Notes: generated by a model from the sequence alone, not told the origin. Positions 34,294-47,584 are shown, counted from the first letter of the stretch. The stretch: DNA of 64,000 bases from Austropuccinia psidii (GCA_023105745.1 JALGQZ010000011.1:10564975-10628974), one strand, 5' to 3'. Made by a program: numbers and translations.

Positions 34294-37200
34294 ATCATCC
34301 AATACTATTCCCTTATGGAGAACAGCACTGGCACCCAAAATCATTTTCACAAACTGCAAAAAGTAAGTGAAGTTCATTGCCAAGTTTTGTAGCCTTTTTG
34401 ACTGTTTCTTTTTCACCAAATAGAGAAGTCGGAAAAAATAAGCCAAAATGAATGGTATGCCTATCTCCTGTTTGATTGCAACAATGTTGTTTCACTACCA
34501 ATACGCAGTAAATGCCTCTACCAGGGGCTTGTTGTTTACCTGTACTTATGCATTGAGCAATCACGGCTTAATTTCTTAAAATTAAACCAAAAGAAATTGA
34601 AAGTTGATATGTATTAAGGACTTACCAAAACCCTTGATGGTGAAGGTGATGTCAATGGGAAAAAGATAGTATTGCCTTCAATATATATAGGTGTACAAAG
34701 AGCAACGATCCAACTATATCAAGACACTATGGCCTTGGTCAAGAAGCTTGGTAAACCCTCCATCTTCATTACAATAACAGCCAACCCAAAGTGGCTTAAA
34801 ATTCAAACATCCCTCAAGAGTAACAAAGATGCTTCCAATAGGCCTTATTTGGTGTCAAGGGTATTCCAATTTAAATTGAAGTTCCTAGTGCATTATTTGA
34901 CAATAAACAAGCGCCTTGGAGCCATAACATCCTACTTATACAATATTGAATTCCAAACGCCTGGGCTTCCTCATGCCCATATCATACTAATTTTAGCTGA
35001 AAACTGTATTCCTAAAGCCATTTGGGACATCGATTCTTTGGTATGTGTGGAGATTGCAGAGTGAGAAGAAGAGGAAGACCTTTATTCAATTGTTAAAAAG
35101 AGAATGCTGCATGCACCTTGAAAATAAGGCTTTTGCTGTTGGGGAGACCATGCATGTAAATGGGGCTTTCCAAAACTGTACTCAAATGAAACATCAACTT
35201 GTGATGATGCATACCCCATATATTGACGTTGGCAAGCAGCTGCATTTGAAAGTGGTGGCCATGTTCATACAAATCAGGATGTCATACCTTATAACAAGTA
35301 CCTGTCATTGAGGTACCAATTCCATATCAATGTCAAAATACCTTATAGTATAAAAGCATTAAAATATCTTTATAAATACATCTGTAACGGGGAGGACAGG
35401 TCAATGTTGATATTGGAAATGGACAACAAATTAAAGTCATTTATAAACGGAAATTACATTGGGCCATAAAAAGGTAGCTACCATTTTAGGGTTAAAGTCA
35501 ATGACTTTAATATTCCTTAAATGTCTTAAAGCCACCTGGTAGTTGTTCCAATTTGAAAAATCAGTCCAGGGAAAAGCTATCAAAAGGTTTTATATACACC
35601 TGGAAAATAATAAAATTATCTAATTCCATGACAAAGAGGGTGCAGTCAACTAGATTCTCACATGTTCTGCCACACAAACCACTTTGACTGAATTCTTTAG
35701 GCTGAACCGGCGGAATGTGGTGGGGAAAGGAATGTATGCAAGAAAACTCTTATATCACGAGCTTCCCCAATACTTTTACTGGTGTGAAAAGAAGAATTTA
35801 TGGCTTGGGAGGTTCAAATAACAAGGTTCAATTAGGCTCCTATTTTGTGCTAAAATATTGGATGGTGAATGTTATTACTTGAGGATCTTGCTTTTGCATA
35901 AACGGAACATTCAGTCATTTGAATATTTGCAAAAAATACACAATTTTATCTACACAACATACAGGCAAGCAGCCAATGCTGCTGGCCTTTCTTCTGTAAG
36001 ACAAAAACTATAAATACTGTATTTCTGAAGGTGCAGAGTTCATGAGCGGTGAAAAATTACGTGAAATGTTTGTACTTATCCTTGTTCACAGCCCACTGTC
36101 GGAACTAACTGTTTTGCTTGAGCAAAACATGGGAAATTTATCAGACAACTGTAAATTCAAATTGAAGAGAAAAGGTTTAATCTCTGAGCCATCAGACAAA
36201 GACATGTACAACTACTGTTTGCTTGTGCTCAAAGGGAAGGTTTTTCTACGTAATACTACCTTTCATCAGGTTAGTGTGGAAATTACGTTACCAGACCTGA
36301 CACTTTTTGAATCTCATGACAAATGTAATCATAATTCAGATCATAGAACACATCAGGAATGTGACAAAAAATTATCAACCAAAGAACAGTGGAAAAGGTT
36401 TGACAATTTCAAGAAATCAATTCTATTGTTGTTGTAGTACCTGGGATTTCTAGATGGTCCTGGAGAATCTAGTACAACATATCTTTTGAACTGTATCTTT
36501 TTGGAATGCAAGAAGCTGGGGCTAAAGGTAGCTGCTTTTTGTGCTTCAGGAATCATATTTCTGCTTCTGTTCAATGGAACAACTTCCCACTTGACATTTG
36601 GCTCCCTGTTAAATGTTCATGAAAACTCAACTTGTAACTTTTTACCAAATTATGAAAGGTCTGAAAGTATTAATAATATAGATGTAATTCTTTGGGATGA
36701 GGTATCTATGTAAAATCAATATGCTATCAAAGCAGTTGATTGGCTTCTCAAAGACTTAAAGAGATCCAATGAGCTTTTTGGTGGAGCGTCTGTATTGCTC
36801 TCACGTGACTTTAGGCAGATTATGCCTATTGTAAACCATGGCAGTATCTATGAATAGGTGATGGCTTTTTTGAAGAAATCTTATATCTGGAATTTTCTGG
36901 CATGGGAATCATTGACAAAAGATTTGCACTTGGGTCTCAGAAACAACAATAACAAAGAAGATGCAGATTTTTTTGCAGCATGGCTGTACCAACTTGGGGA
37001 AGGGAGGTTGCAGTCATCAGATATAGGAAAGGTCCCATTTACTACAATAAGGTCAAACTTTAGTGAAAATATCCTTACCTTGAGGCAGGAAATAGTTAGG
37101 TCTATGTATGGAGATCTCAACAACATACGTTTTGGCGGAACAACTCCAACAATAATGGAGTATTTTGAGGATTGTGGAATCTTAAATCCCTTGAATGCAA

Positions 37201-37462
37201 CTGTACATGACATTAAATTGTTTCTGTTAAATAAAGTCCAGTTGCTGAGTTATATTTCTAGATAAATTGATCTTATTATTCAATATTCCGCAAATGACAT
37301 CCCTGAAGAAATTCTAAGCAGTATAAAACCTCCTGGTTCTCCAAGACATCTAATTGAATTGAAGCGTATTACACCAGTTATTCTTTTAATAAACCTTAAT
37401 TTTTCCAAAGGCTTGTGCAATGGAACACGACTATTAGTTTGTGAGGTAAGAGGCCATATGTT
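34294..37462 (+). pseudogene. Helitron Rep-helicase, Rep and PIF1-like helicase part
   Basis: Continuation of the gene split by A2, with many stops and frameshifts. In order: HPILFPYGEQHWHP at the junction; a Rep N-terminal stretch IEQSRLNFLKLNQKKL; 34672-35064 with YIGVQRATIQLYQD, GKPSIFITITANPKW and the HUH-type motif GLPHAHI; the paired-tyrosine motif KYLYKYICNG at about 35360-35390; then the helicase from 36042. Walker A is degenerate (GPGESSTTYL, catalytic Lys missing) and Walker B is VILWDEVSM. GGASVLLSRDFRQIMP follows, and near the end FSKGLCNGTRLLV. It is cut off at 37462 by element E3. It is dead as a helicase, but the family assignment is firm. Confidence 0.9.
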
Positions 37463-39364
37463 TGTAAGATGTGACTATGAAACTGATGATAATATCACTA
37501 TTAATCAACAGTACTGTGTCTGTTCTTATGAAAGATAATAATGAAATATTATTATAACCACAATTAAATAATTAGAGAATTATTTCTTTCACATGTTAAG
37601 CACTACTAGTGATTTTAACAGTGAGCAAGTAATTGTCTACAAGAATCAATTACAAGAAGATTTTAATAATAAAATTATTTTAATATATAATTATCTTTTG
37701 CAAGAATAATTATAATGATAATTATTGAAGAAAACTAATTTTAGAAAAAAACTTTAAGAATTAAAGATAAATCACTCACTAATATTTCAAGGAGCTTATT
37801 GAAAGATAAGATAGAGAGATTTGATGTGGAACTGTGGATTTTAAGGATAAAAATGGATTTATAACAGTATTACAACAATATATAGTCGGATTCTATGATT
37901 TCACGTCTTTCTAATTGATTCTGAAAGATTTAAAACACTTAAGAATAGCTGTAACTAATACTTACTTGTTGGTAATAATGATTTAAAATGATAATAAGAT
38001 GATGATGATGTGGAAAAAACAGCAAGAAGAGGCTTCTTTTAAGTCAACAACAGCCACAGAGGCCTGCCATGGAGAAAACTGAAAAACCAGTGGGTGAGAA
38101 AGCAATAAACCTTTTTGGATTATTGACTGCATCATCTGTTGTCACGTAAGATTATCATAATTACTTAATTGATGCTTTTACGTGACTACCAACCCCAATA
38201 TGGTTAAGAATAAAAGGGGTAACATCTGTAAATCTTATTTTATTCCAAAATAATCATTTATTTCTCAAAGTTATCAATGTTATTTCCAACTTCATCACAG
38301 GTTGTAATTACTGTGAATTTTTGAAGATTCAGTGTTTCACGTAGAATAGTCAAAAATGGACTGTAAGTAAAACTTTTAATTTTACTAGTAAAACTGTAAT
38401 TCTTTTTGGTTTTACCATAGGTAATACAGTTCTCCATTAGTCCTGAAGCTTTCAGAAATATTCATCAAGAATTGTATTTTTAATGAATTTTTGAAGTTTT
38501 TACCTCATTTCTATGTAGAATTGCAAATATCAGTGTTTCACTGGTTGCTATGAGGTAAATCAATGGATACAAGTCCAAAAATGGTTTTTATTACTCCTTT
38601 GGGGTTTATCCATGGAAAGTCATTAAGAATTGACATGGTTACAGGAGTCTAAGTAGCTCTTTACCTCCTTGGCACGTCAAAATAGCAGGTTATTTGCTAT
38701 TTTCTTAAGTTTTATTGTAGTTGTAACATGGTAACCAAGTTCCCAAAAGGTTTTAGTTTACCAATTAGGCCAAGATCAGCCATGGATCCAAGCTTTGGAG
38801 CTGTCCACGCCTCTGAGGCCTCAGAAGTCGGGTACCCTGGCTCTCTTTGATGTCTTTTGTCCCCCTTGCCTATTTTTCACGTCAAAATAGAAATTTAAGC
38901 TTAAAGTGAGATATCCACTAGGGGTGTACCAAACGTCCATGTAAGAATACCATGATATTAAGTGCTCAAAACATTCATAACACTATTCTTAGTGTATATG
39001 TAACATGGGATTTCTCACATTCCCATTATTTTTGCATGAAATTAAGAAAAACAAAAATTTTCACGGATCTTTTATGTGGTATTGATGATGTGGTATTGAA
39101 GTATTTTCCATTTTACCACCTCAAAGAGTTAATTTGAGCTTAGTCACTCTATGGAGCTACCCTAGGTAAATTTTTGTGTAGAATCCAAATCTGGCCTTAA
39201 ATACATGGATTTACTTACTCAATAAAAAGTTATTCATCTTTTCTGAAATTAAAAATGATGAATTTTGGATATATGCATGACTTATGAGTTATGCATAATT
39301 CAAAATTTATTTTTGAGATAATTGTGGCCTATTTGGGTATGTAAAATATACCTCAAGGCTCACA
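37463..39364 (-). repeat. 3' LTR of E3 (LTR-E)
   Basis: 1902 bp, plus-strand ends TGTAAGA and GCTCACA. The first 1.06 kb match 47585-48643 closely, apart from a 22-24-nt length difference in an A/T-rich repeat. Confidence 0.9.
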
Positions 39365-39376
39365 TTCCCTCCCACC
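39365..39376 (-). other. Polypurine tract of E3
   Basis: Sense GGTGGGAGGGAA next to the LTR. Similar to the family-A tract. Confidence 0.8.
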
Positions 39377-40335
39377 AAAAAATAAAATTGTACTACAATT
39401 TTATCAATGGTAGAAATAATAAAAAAAGCCCCAAAGGGGGGTTAATGTCCACTGTCCAACCTCTTTACATCACTCAGATCAAGTAATTTAAAGCACATTT
39501 ATAGACATATTAAGGCTTGTGGCCTTCTTTCATGTCTAAATCTTCTCAAGAGTTTATCTGAGTCAGGTATGTCTGATTCTTCCAGCCATTCATCTTCATG
39601 TACTGGATTTCTATATCTGACAAGATATTCTCTCTGATTTTTACCCCTAAGTCTCCTTTCTTTAATGACTTTCTTTATCTTTTTTTCTTCATTATGTTCC
39701 ACTGGTGGGACAGTCAAAGGAGTCGGGTTCCTCAGAGGAAACAATTCTTTATCAGCTGGTTGATAAGGTTTTGTCAAGCTGACTGGAAAAGTGAGGTGTT
39801 TATTTTCCAATTCACCACTCAATTCCACTTGAACTGCATTGGTTCCATGTAAGGCAACAATAACAAAAGGTCCTACATAAGAATCTTTAAGTTTCTTTGG
39901 GCCTTTGATATTATTAAAATTCAAGGTTGAAACTAGAACTAACTCCCCTACTTTGAAGTCTGGTACTTTATGACTCTTGTCCCACTTCTGTTTTGCATAA
40001 TCAAAAGCATCATCCATACTTTTTTTTGCATGATGTTTTACTTTATCAAGAATTATCTTGAAGCTGAAAGCTGTAGGATGAATGTCAATCAAGTCTTTCC
40101 TCAGTGTGTCTTCTGGGAGTCTTGGATTCCATCCTTTTTCTAACATACCAGGAGTTTGTCCTGTGGAAGAATGGACTGATGTCTTGTATGCCAATTCCGA
40201 TGCAGGTATCAGAGTGCACCAGTCATGGGTAAAGGCATCTGAGTATTTGAATTCTAACCCATAAGCACAAAATCTCCTGATCATGTCTTCTAAAGTTTGA
40301 ATCATCCTCTCTGCTAGCCCATCTGTCTGAGGGTG

Positions 40336-42129
40336 TGTCACAACCATGGCAATTCATCCCCTTGGACTTCAATATGGCATATCCATGCCACGTCCAATAT
40401 ATGGAAATTTGGCCATATCCATAAATCATTGGCCAAATTGGCCTTTTATGGCCATTTCATCATCTGGGCCCAACTTGGGTCCTTCACTGTCATCAGGCCT
40501 TTCCTGGCCTTTCTCTACTTTTGGGCAATATTGGTATTTCCCAGTCAACAGGGGAAATACAGCCCAAGGAGCTGTATTTGGCTTTAAATACAGTTTCTGC
40601 GCATTTGCGCACTTTTAGCGTATTTTGCGCATTTTTGCGCAAATACAGTTTTAAGACTGTATGAGCTGTATTTTTCTCAAAATCTTGCCAATAGCCTCAA
40701 CAGGCTTCACCTTGTATTGGTGCTCAGGAGCTCACCATTTCAAGGTGGGGGGTACTGTCACAATCATGGCAATTCATCCCCTTGGACTTTAATATGGCAT
40801 ATCCATGCCACGTCCAATATATGGCAATTTGGCCATATCCATAAATCATTGGCCAAATTGGCCATCTCACCTCATTTGGCCTTTTATGGACATTTCAGCA
40901 TCTGGGCCCAACATAGGTCCTTCACTGTCATCAGGCCTTTCCTGGCCTTTCTCTACTTTTGGGCAATATTGGTATTTCCCAGTCAACAGGGGAAATACAG
41001 CCCAAGGGGCTGCATTTAGCTTTAAATACAGTTTCTGCGCATTTTTGCGCACTTTTCGCAAATACAGTTTTAAGACTGTATGAGCTGTATTTCGCAAAAT
41101 ACCTCAAAAGACACTCTGAAACCTCTGAAACCTTCCAAAACCAAATCTCACCAATATCCTCCTGGCGTCATCTCTAAAGACTTCTGGCCATTTTCAACCT
41201 CCAATAACCAAAATGCCATATATGGTGTTATACACCATTATGCATCCTTTTTCAGCAGCAATCCACTGGCGGCAATATCATCTGGTTATTTAAACCTTCC
41301 ATCAGGCCATCCAGTCACATCATCAAGAGGATTCATCAAGGCTCAAGGGCAAGTGTCAAAACATCAAATACCAATGACGCCATCAAGCAGTCATTGGTTA
41401 TTCTCACTCCAAGTATTCCTTCCAAGGAAATACTGTCAATTCATTCTCAAGGTGTATTCAAGAGGCAGTGCCAAAAGGAGTTGTCAAGTGTCAAAGCTCC
41501 ACTCAATCCATCTTGGCAACCACCTTCATTTCAATACAGTCTGGATCCATCAAGAACTGTATTTCATTTTCAAGTGTGGGAAATTCATTCAACACATTTC
41601 AATTTCAATATTAGCCAGCTGTATCAATTCCCAAAACAATCAATACAGCCTCAAGGATCAATACAGATCAGTTTTCAGCCTAAAGAACTCAAGCTCCCAA
41701 CTTTTCACATATACCGGCTACCCTTTCCACCCTGGGGGGTTTTTCCCCAGTTAATTAATATACTTTGATTTATTTTTATCTTTATTTTCTTTTCATTTTT
41801 AGTTAAGCAAATACTGATATTATTAAGTCAGTCATTTAGCACTTTTCTCTTTCTATTTCTTTGCCTGTCAATGGATATTTGGTGGTCATATCCTTACTAA
41901 TTCCATTATTCATTTTTGGCAGGTTGAAACAGTGATTAAGGACTTACTTGGTTGGCTCTTTGGCCATTTGGCTTCCCTTTCCTCTTTGCATCTCATCTTG
42001 TACCTGCATATATTTTAGAGGAATTCATTCTTATTATTTTATTCTTTATTCTTTGGAAGTCTTCCAAGTGAGTTCCCTGATTGCTGAGTGCCAGGCCACT
42101 CTTGTATTTCCACTAGAGCCCCTGTGATA
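40336..42129 (+). mobile_element. Internally deleted family-C LTR element in E3 integrase
   Basis: Flanked by GGGTG at 40331-40335 and 42130-42134. It starts TGTCACAACC and ends CTGTGATA. The first 0.35 kb are a partial LTR-C. Next come about 70 bp ending in a purine run (AAGGTGGGGGGTAC) that looks like the 3' end of an internal region with its polypurine tract, and then a full LTR-C from TGTCACAATC at 40756. This is what an element leaves after losing the rest of its 5' LTR and nearly all of its interior. Open frames within it are LTR shadows. Confidence 0.8.
40756..42129 (+). repeat. LTR-C, complete copy
   Basis: About 1374 bp. Its first 340 bp repeat 40336-40680 nearly exactly. The end CCCCTGTGATA corresponds to CCCCTGTGACA at 20286, the end of the other LTR-C relic. 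Confidence 0.78.
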
Positions 42130-45100
42130 GGGTGATATGCTGTAGAGAATGATAACTTAGTCCCAAACAATCTATGAAGATTGGTCCAAAGTGCAGATGT
42201 GAACTTGGGATCTCTGTCACTTATGATATTCTTAAATAATCCTGTATGAGAAATAACTCTACTCCATAGAAGCAGAGCTGTGTCCATAGCAGTGTCATCT
42301 TTAAGACATGGTAAGAATATGGGAGTCTTGCTATATCTGTCTACACTGCCTAAACAAGCATTATAGCCTTTGTCACCACTTGGAGGAAGTGCTGTGACCC
42401 AATCCATGTGAACAACTTCCCATGGGGATTTTGGTTCTTGAATATGGATCATAAATCCAAATTTCTTGCCTGTACTCCTGTTTGCTTTTTGTAATCTGTC
42501 ACAGGTATTGCAATATTCAATGGTTTCTTTTTTCCAAGATGGCCACCATGCACAGTTCTTTACTTTTTCAAGTGTTCTGTCCTCTGAAAGGTGTCCAGAG
42601 TAGATGCTATCATGGCATTAATGAAGAACTGTATTGATAAGCAATCTGATGCATAATGTCATTACACAAGAATGTTTGGTTTGGTGGTAAATAATCCCAT
42701 CAAACAAGTGAAATCTCCCTTCAGAATAGGAATTTCTCCAAACTTCATCTAGTGCATTGACCAAAGATGTATCTTTGTAGTCTTTCTCTAATAAAGAAGT
42801 CAAGATATGGCAATTCTTGTCTTGCTTATAAGATTCTCTGACCTCTTCAAAGACTTCAGTCCCAATATCAGTTATATTAATCCCTTCAATTGGAATCTGT
42901 GGTTCAGCTTGCAAGGGTACATAAGCTGGGTTATCAGGAGTGTTGGCTGATGCCCACCTGCTAAGTCCATCAGCATTCTTGTGAATTTTTCCTGCTTTGT
43001 GGACTATAGTTATGTTTCCTCTATATTCCTGAATTGCTATTTGTCATCTCAACATGTGTCTGTTGGGAGTTTTCATGTTAAGAAGTGATTTTACTGCATT
43101 ACAGTCAGTTATAACTTCAAAAAAACTCCCATAAAGATAATAGTGTAATCTCTCAAGTGCCCATACCAAACATAAGCACTCCATTTGGCTTGCACCATAT
43201 CTGGATTATGTTGGTTTGATTTGCCTTGAGATGTAACAAACTGGTCCTTCTGTAGGTTTGTCACCAATAATTTGGACTTGATGTAGGGCTTCCCCTAATC
43301 CATCTCCACATGCATCAATGTACAATTTAAAAGGAATATTCCAGTCAGGCATGAGTACTAAAGAGGCTTCTATAAGAGCTCTCCTTATCTTTTCATAAGC
43401 TTTAATTCTCTCCTGTGTCATCTCAAATACAGTCTGTTGATCACAGATTCTATAAAGTGACTTGGCTAGAATTGCAAAGTCTTTCAAGTGTTGCCTATAA
43501 TAACTGGCAAACCCAAGAAAAGACATCATTTCTTTTTTATTCTGGGGTATTGGCTTAAGTAACACTGCTGCTACTTTGTTTTTGTCAATACCCAAGCCTA
43601 AACCAGAAACAATATGTCCTAATGCTTTGAGTTCTTCAAAACCAAAATTGCATTTTATAAGTGAAATTTTCATGTTCACTTCTGCAACTTTGTGAAGTAC
43701 TCTTGCAAGTATTTCAAGATGCAAATACCATGAATCAGAACATATGATAATATCATAAATGTAAATGATAAGCCATCCTTCAGACAATTCTGTGGAAAAG
43801 ATTGTGTTCATCATACTTTGATAATGGGATGGAGCATTTTTAATGCCAAATGGCATTCTAAGATACTCATAAATACCACAGTCAGTGATAATTCTCAGTA
43901 ATTTCTTAGCTTTAGGCTTCAAAAAATTCTGATGGAAACCTTTCAATGCATCCATTGATGTTATATACTTGGCTTTAGACAATTGAGTCAAGGTTTCTTG
44001 AATTCTGGGGATTGGATACCTATCTGGAACTGTTTAGGTATTCAATGCTCTGAAATCCCCAACCATTCTTGATTTGTAATTATGCCATGCAATAATAACA
44101 GGTGTTTTCACTTCAACTTCCTCATTATGGCCTACCTTTATTAGTACACCAAGTTGGATTAACTCTTGGATATGTTTTTCCAAGGCTTCTCTAGCTCTGG
44201 GACTGGCTGGATAAGCTGGTCTTCTAAGTACTGGAGGATATGGCCTGTCAATATTAAGAGTAATATCAACTTCATGCCCCCTTATAGCACCTAATGGTTC
44301 ATTATCAGAGGCAAATGCATTATTGTATGTGTATAACACATTGATAAGTTCATTCCTCATCTTTGGTGACAATGATGGATTAATTTGTGTTTCAACAAGT
44401 TGATTAGACACAAATCCATCTTTGTAAGTATCCTTGACAGAAGATACTACAGATATTTGTTTTGGCATATTGGAAAAAGCAAATTTTTGTCTTTTGTTAT
44501 CTCCCATTGTGAAATATCTGTCTTTATGGTTATTTATGTCAATACCATAGATATTCAAGTAATCATTTCCAAGAATGATGTGCTGAGATGTGCAATTATT
44601 CATTACAACAATCTCAGTTTTCATCCTTACACTTACTGCTGGGTGTGGAAATACAAGATTAGTGTCTAATATACCCAAGGGGTACATATTGTTACTGGCA
44701 CTACTAAATTGCACACCTTCTATTGGTAATAGATGGTTTTTCCATTCAGGAAGTATAATTTGGAGATAATCTTTGCCCACACAAGTGCAAAATGCCCCTG
44801 TATCCAAATTTACTTTGGCTTCAATATCACTCATCAAAACTGATGTGATACAGGATGCTCCAGCAGTGTAACCCTTTCCTCTAGCAGGTTTTGTTTTACA
44901 CATTCTGGCATCTTGGATATTTATCAGGTTGCAGCAATCCTCACTGTACTGTGGCAAGTGGTTATGGACTTTTGTGACCTCAAAGAAAGCTGTAATGTTT
45001 TCAATGTGATAGTCCTCCACTGGTGTATCTTCAGAGACTGCAGAATCTTGATCAGACTCTTCTTTCTCTTCAGTACACTTAATTTCTTCAATTACCTGAA

Positions 45101-46239
45101 CTTCATTGATTTTTTTCTTTTTGGTGAAAGTGTTTGCTAAATGTGAAGTACTTCCACATTTATGACACTTCAAGACAGGTCTTTCTGGTCTTTTATCTCT
45201 CTGGGGATTTTTGGGATCATCTTGGATTCCATAGGGATTCTGGTCCAAGTTTTACCAATTCTTGTTCTGGTAATGATATCTTCCATTGCATTAATGTAAT
45301 GCTCTGTTGAACAGGGTTCTACACATCTGATTTTGATAGAATGTTGCAGTTCTCCTCCACACTTTCTTAATATCTTCATATTAATAATAGTGTCAGACAT
45401 ATCTGGGTGTAAAGCAGATAATCTGTCTTTTTGTTTGAAGAACCAAGTAAGTGGTTTATATTTCTCTGAGTTAAAAATGGCACACTCAAAAGCATTTTCC
45501 ATTTTAAACCTCCAAGAATTCTTGGCCCATTTGATAATCACTTCAGATTTCCACCAAGACCAATCATGTTTTCCATGATCCATCCTCATCTTGTAATACC
45601 ATTTCTTTGCAGTCCTGGTAAACAGAGAGTGTAACTTCCCCACTTTGATTTCATCAGGTATATTAAAGTCTTCTTGTAACATATCAATAGTCCTGATGAA
45701 CTCAATATGGTTATATTCTCCTTCACCAGAGAATGTTGGCCATTCTTCTAATTTGGCAATATCTTTGACAGAGACAACATTTTCGCCTAGAAGTGGGGTA
45801 AAACTTCCTTTAACAGAAATTATTTCTTCAGTTAAAGGTGTAGAATGTCTTGGAATATGTGGTTCATAATTCTTATGAATTTGTTCTACATTTGCAATGA
45901 TTTCATTCTTTAACTTCTGCCTTTCACTGTCACTTTTTGCTAAATGTGTAGCAAATTGATTAGTGTTTTCAGCTATCTTCAAGACATGCTCTTGTAGAAT
46001 CTTAAGTTGATCATTCATTTTAATAATAGAAAGATATTCCATTTAATCATTCTGAATCTGACATGTACTCTCAATTCTGCTACAAGCATTGGTAATTGAA
46101 TCAAATCTGGCATTTGTTCATTCATACCATTCAGTATATTTCTTGTCATGTTTTTTCAATTCACTAATATCTGATGTTATTTTAGTTAACTTTGAATCAA
46201 GTTTACCAATTTCTACATTAATACTACTTTGTACATGAT

Positions 46240-47188
46240 TTATTTGCATGGAAAGGTCCTGTTCATCCTTTCCTGCTCCTTGGCTGTGAATTCCATGAGA
46301 GTTCTGGCCATGTTGAACACACTGTCCACTACTGAAGGCTCCAATTTGGGGATCCTGTACCCTTGTGGGTAAGGTCTGTGCCAATTTGCTTTGCCTTTGC
46401 CCTTGCCTTGATGGCTCTTGGGACCTCTCTGCTTCTTCTGAGGTCCTTTGGGCTTGTCTTTGGACACTTCTGGAGGTGGTTTGAAGCTGGTAGATGCCAC
46501 TGGGGCCTCTGTCTCCAAAGCTGGAGTCATTTCCAGTTCCTTCTTCTGGTCTATTGATAAAAGACTTTGGTTATTCAACCAATTCTTTATCTTTTTGACC
46601 TTGTCTTTGCAAGACAGGGGGCTCCATCCTCCTAAGAGTTCTATGGTCTTCTCCTGACCCAGAAAGCTCTTGATGTGTAAGTAGGAGTTCATGGCACCCT
46701 GCCAAAGGCTTGGGCATATTTCCCACTCCTCTTCTTTGGCTGCTCTGAACCAATTTTTGTACTGGAATTGATATATTTCTATTGCTGCCACTTGAAAATG
46801 GTTCAGCCCTGGAAATATGGTCATGAATCAGTTCAGCCTCAGAATTCACGTCAAAATCTGTTGCTACAGACCTTGGGGAATGGGAGGCAACTCTGGCATC
46901 CTCCAAATGTGTCTTTCTTGTGGAAGACTTGGCACTTCTGGATTTGGTCTTGCCTCTTCCTTGTCCACATCCATCTGGTTGGCCTGAATAGTTGCTTCCA
47001 TTTCTGGTATGCACCATTTTCACATCAATTTAAAGATAAAAGGTGAAAATATAAGATAAAATACACACCTTTTGGTGGTAATTTAGCCTTTTCTGAGCTA
47101 AATAAGGTGCCTCTTTTAGCAATTTTCACCTCAATACTGTCTTCAGATTCTGGACTAGTGATATATCTTTTACTGAGTCTGTTGCCAG
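46240..47188 (-). pseudogene. ORF1 of E3, spliced accessory gene, decayed
   Basis: Leader exon 47188-47069 (120 nt) after a TGTGCAG acceptor, reading GNRLSKRYITSPESED in frame and ending in phase 1. A 65-nt intron follows, then a second exon from 47003. This is open for about 46 codons, has three stops between about 46860 and 46830, then is open from 46824 to 46240: FQVAAIEIYQFQYKNWF, LLGGWSPL, a Lys-rich linker, PYPQGYRIPK and a helical end. GYRIPK and the GW(S/H)P motif match family-A ORF1, although the leader exons do not resemble each other. The gag-frame ATG overlaps the ORF1 stop as ATGCAAATAA. Confidence 0.55.
47004..47068 (-). other. Predicted 65-nt intron between ORF1 exons (E3)
   Basis: Donor GTGTGT, acceptor ATACCAG. 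The gag-pol ATG (47017) is 14 nt before the acceptor. Phase 1 on both sides. Confidence 0.52.
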
Positions 47189-47566
47189 CTGCACAGTATT
47201 TAATTAAAGACAATAGAAAAACCTATTTTTTATACTTTTTAAAATATTTTTAAAGGTTTTTTATAAGTTTTATATTTTTTAATATTACAAAAATTATTCT
47301 TTTCAAAGAAAAAAAAAATTAAAACTCAAGATTTTGAATGAAAATTAATTCAGAGTAACTCAAAGAATAATTTTATAAGTTTTTGGATGTGAAAAAGCCA
47401 CGTGTAAAAACAGTATAAAATTAAACCAAATTCCTCAATGAAAAAGATTTCCCAAACAATTTCAAAAATAAGAATTATTTTAACTTCAAAATGAAAGAAA
47501 AAATTATTAAATTAATATATTTTAGAACTTAAAAATATATTAATTAAGGGTACAAGGTTCCAAAAA

Positions 47567-47582
47567 CATGGCCAGGCCCCCA
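47567..47582 (-). other. Primer-binding-site candidate (E3)
   Basis: Sense TGGGGGCCTGGCCATG, two bases after the LTR end and identical to A1 although the LTRs differ. Confidence 0.6.
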
Positions 47583-47584
47583 AA

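Larger units (their letters stand above)
39499..47017 (-). pseudogene. Gag-Pol polyprotein of E3, decayed and interrupted
   Basis: Pieces in order: gag-frame start at ATG 47017 (inside the ORF1 intron, VHTRNGSNYS); Gag coiled coil and core (46384-46118, 46042-45170; EEWPTFSGEGEYNHIEF); zinc knuckle CHKCGSTSHLANTF with its last Cys lost; protease LDTGAFCTCVG (canonical DTG); RT start to 44034, stop, RT 43991-43206 with YIYD at 43752-43763 instead of YIDD; RNase H with several breaks; integrase 42914-42039 broken at FSTAYHP by the insertion at 40336-42129; then 40336-39499 with [16 protein letters not shown], the GPY/F module and a chromodomain (REYLVRYRNPVHEDEWLEE) ending at 39499. Stops and frameshifts make it inactive. 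Confidence 0.9.

Noticed and set aside
34313..34564. Minus-strand frame of 83 codons
   Set aside because: Antisense to recognisable Helitron Rep sequence on the plus strand.
40333..41754. Plus-strand frames in LTR-C (for example 40717-41019, 41080-41754)
   Set aside because: They lie entirely inside an LTR, two of them in the duplicated part, and show no domain.
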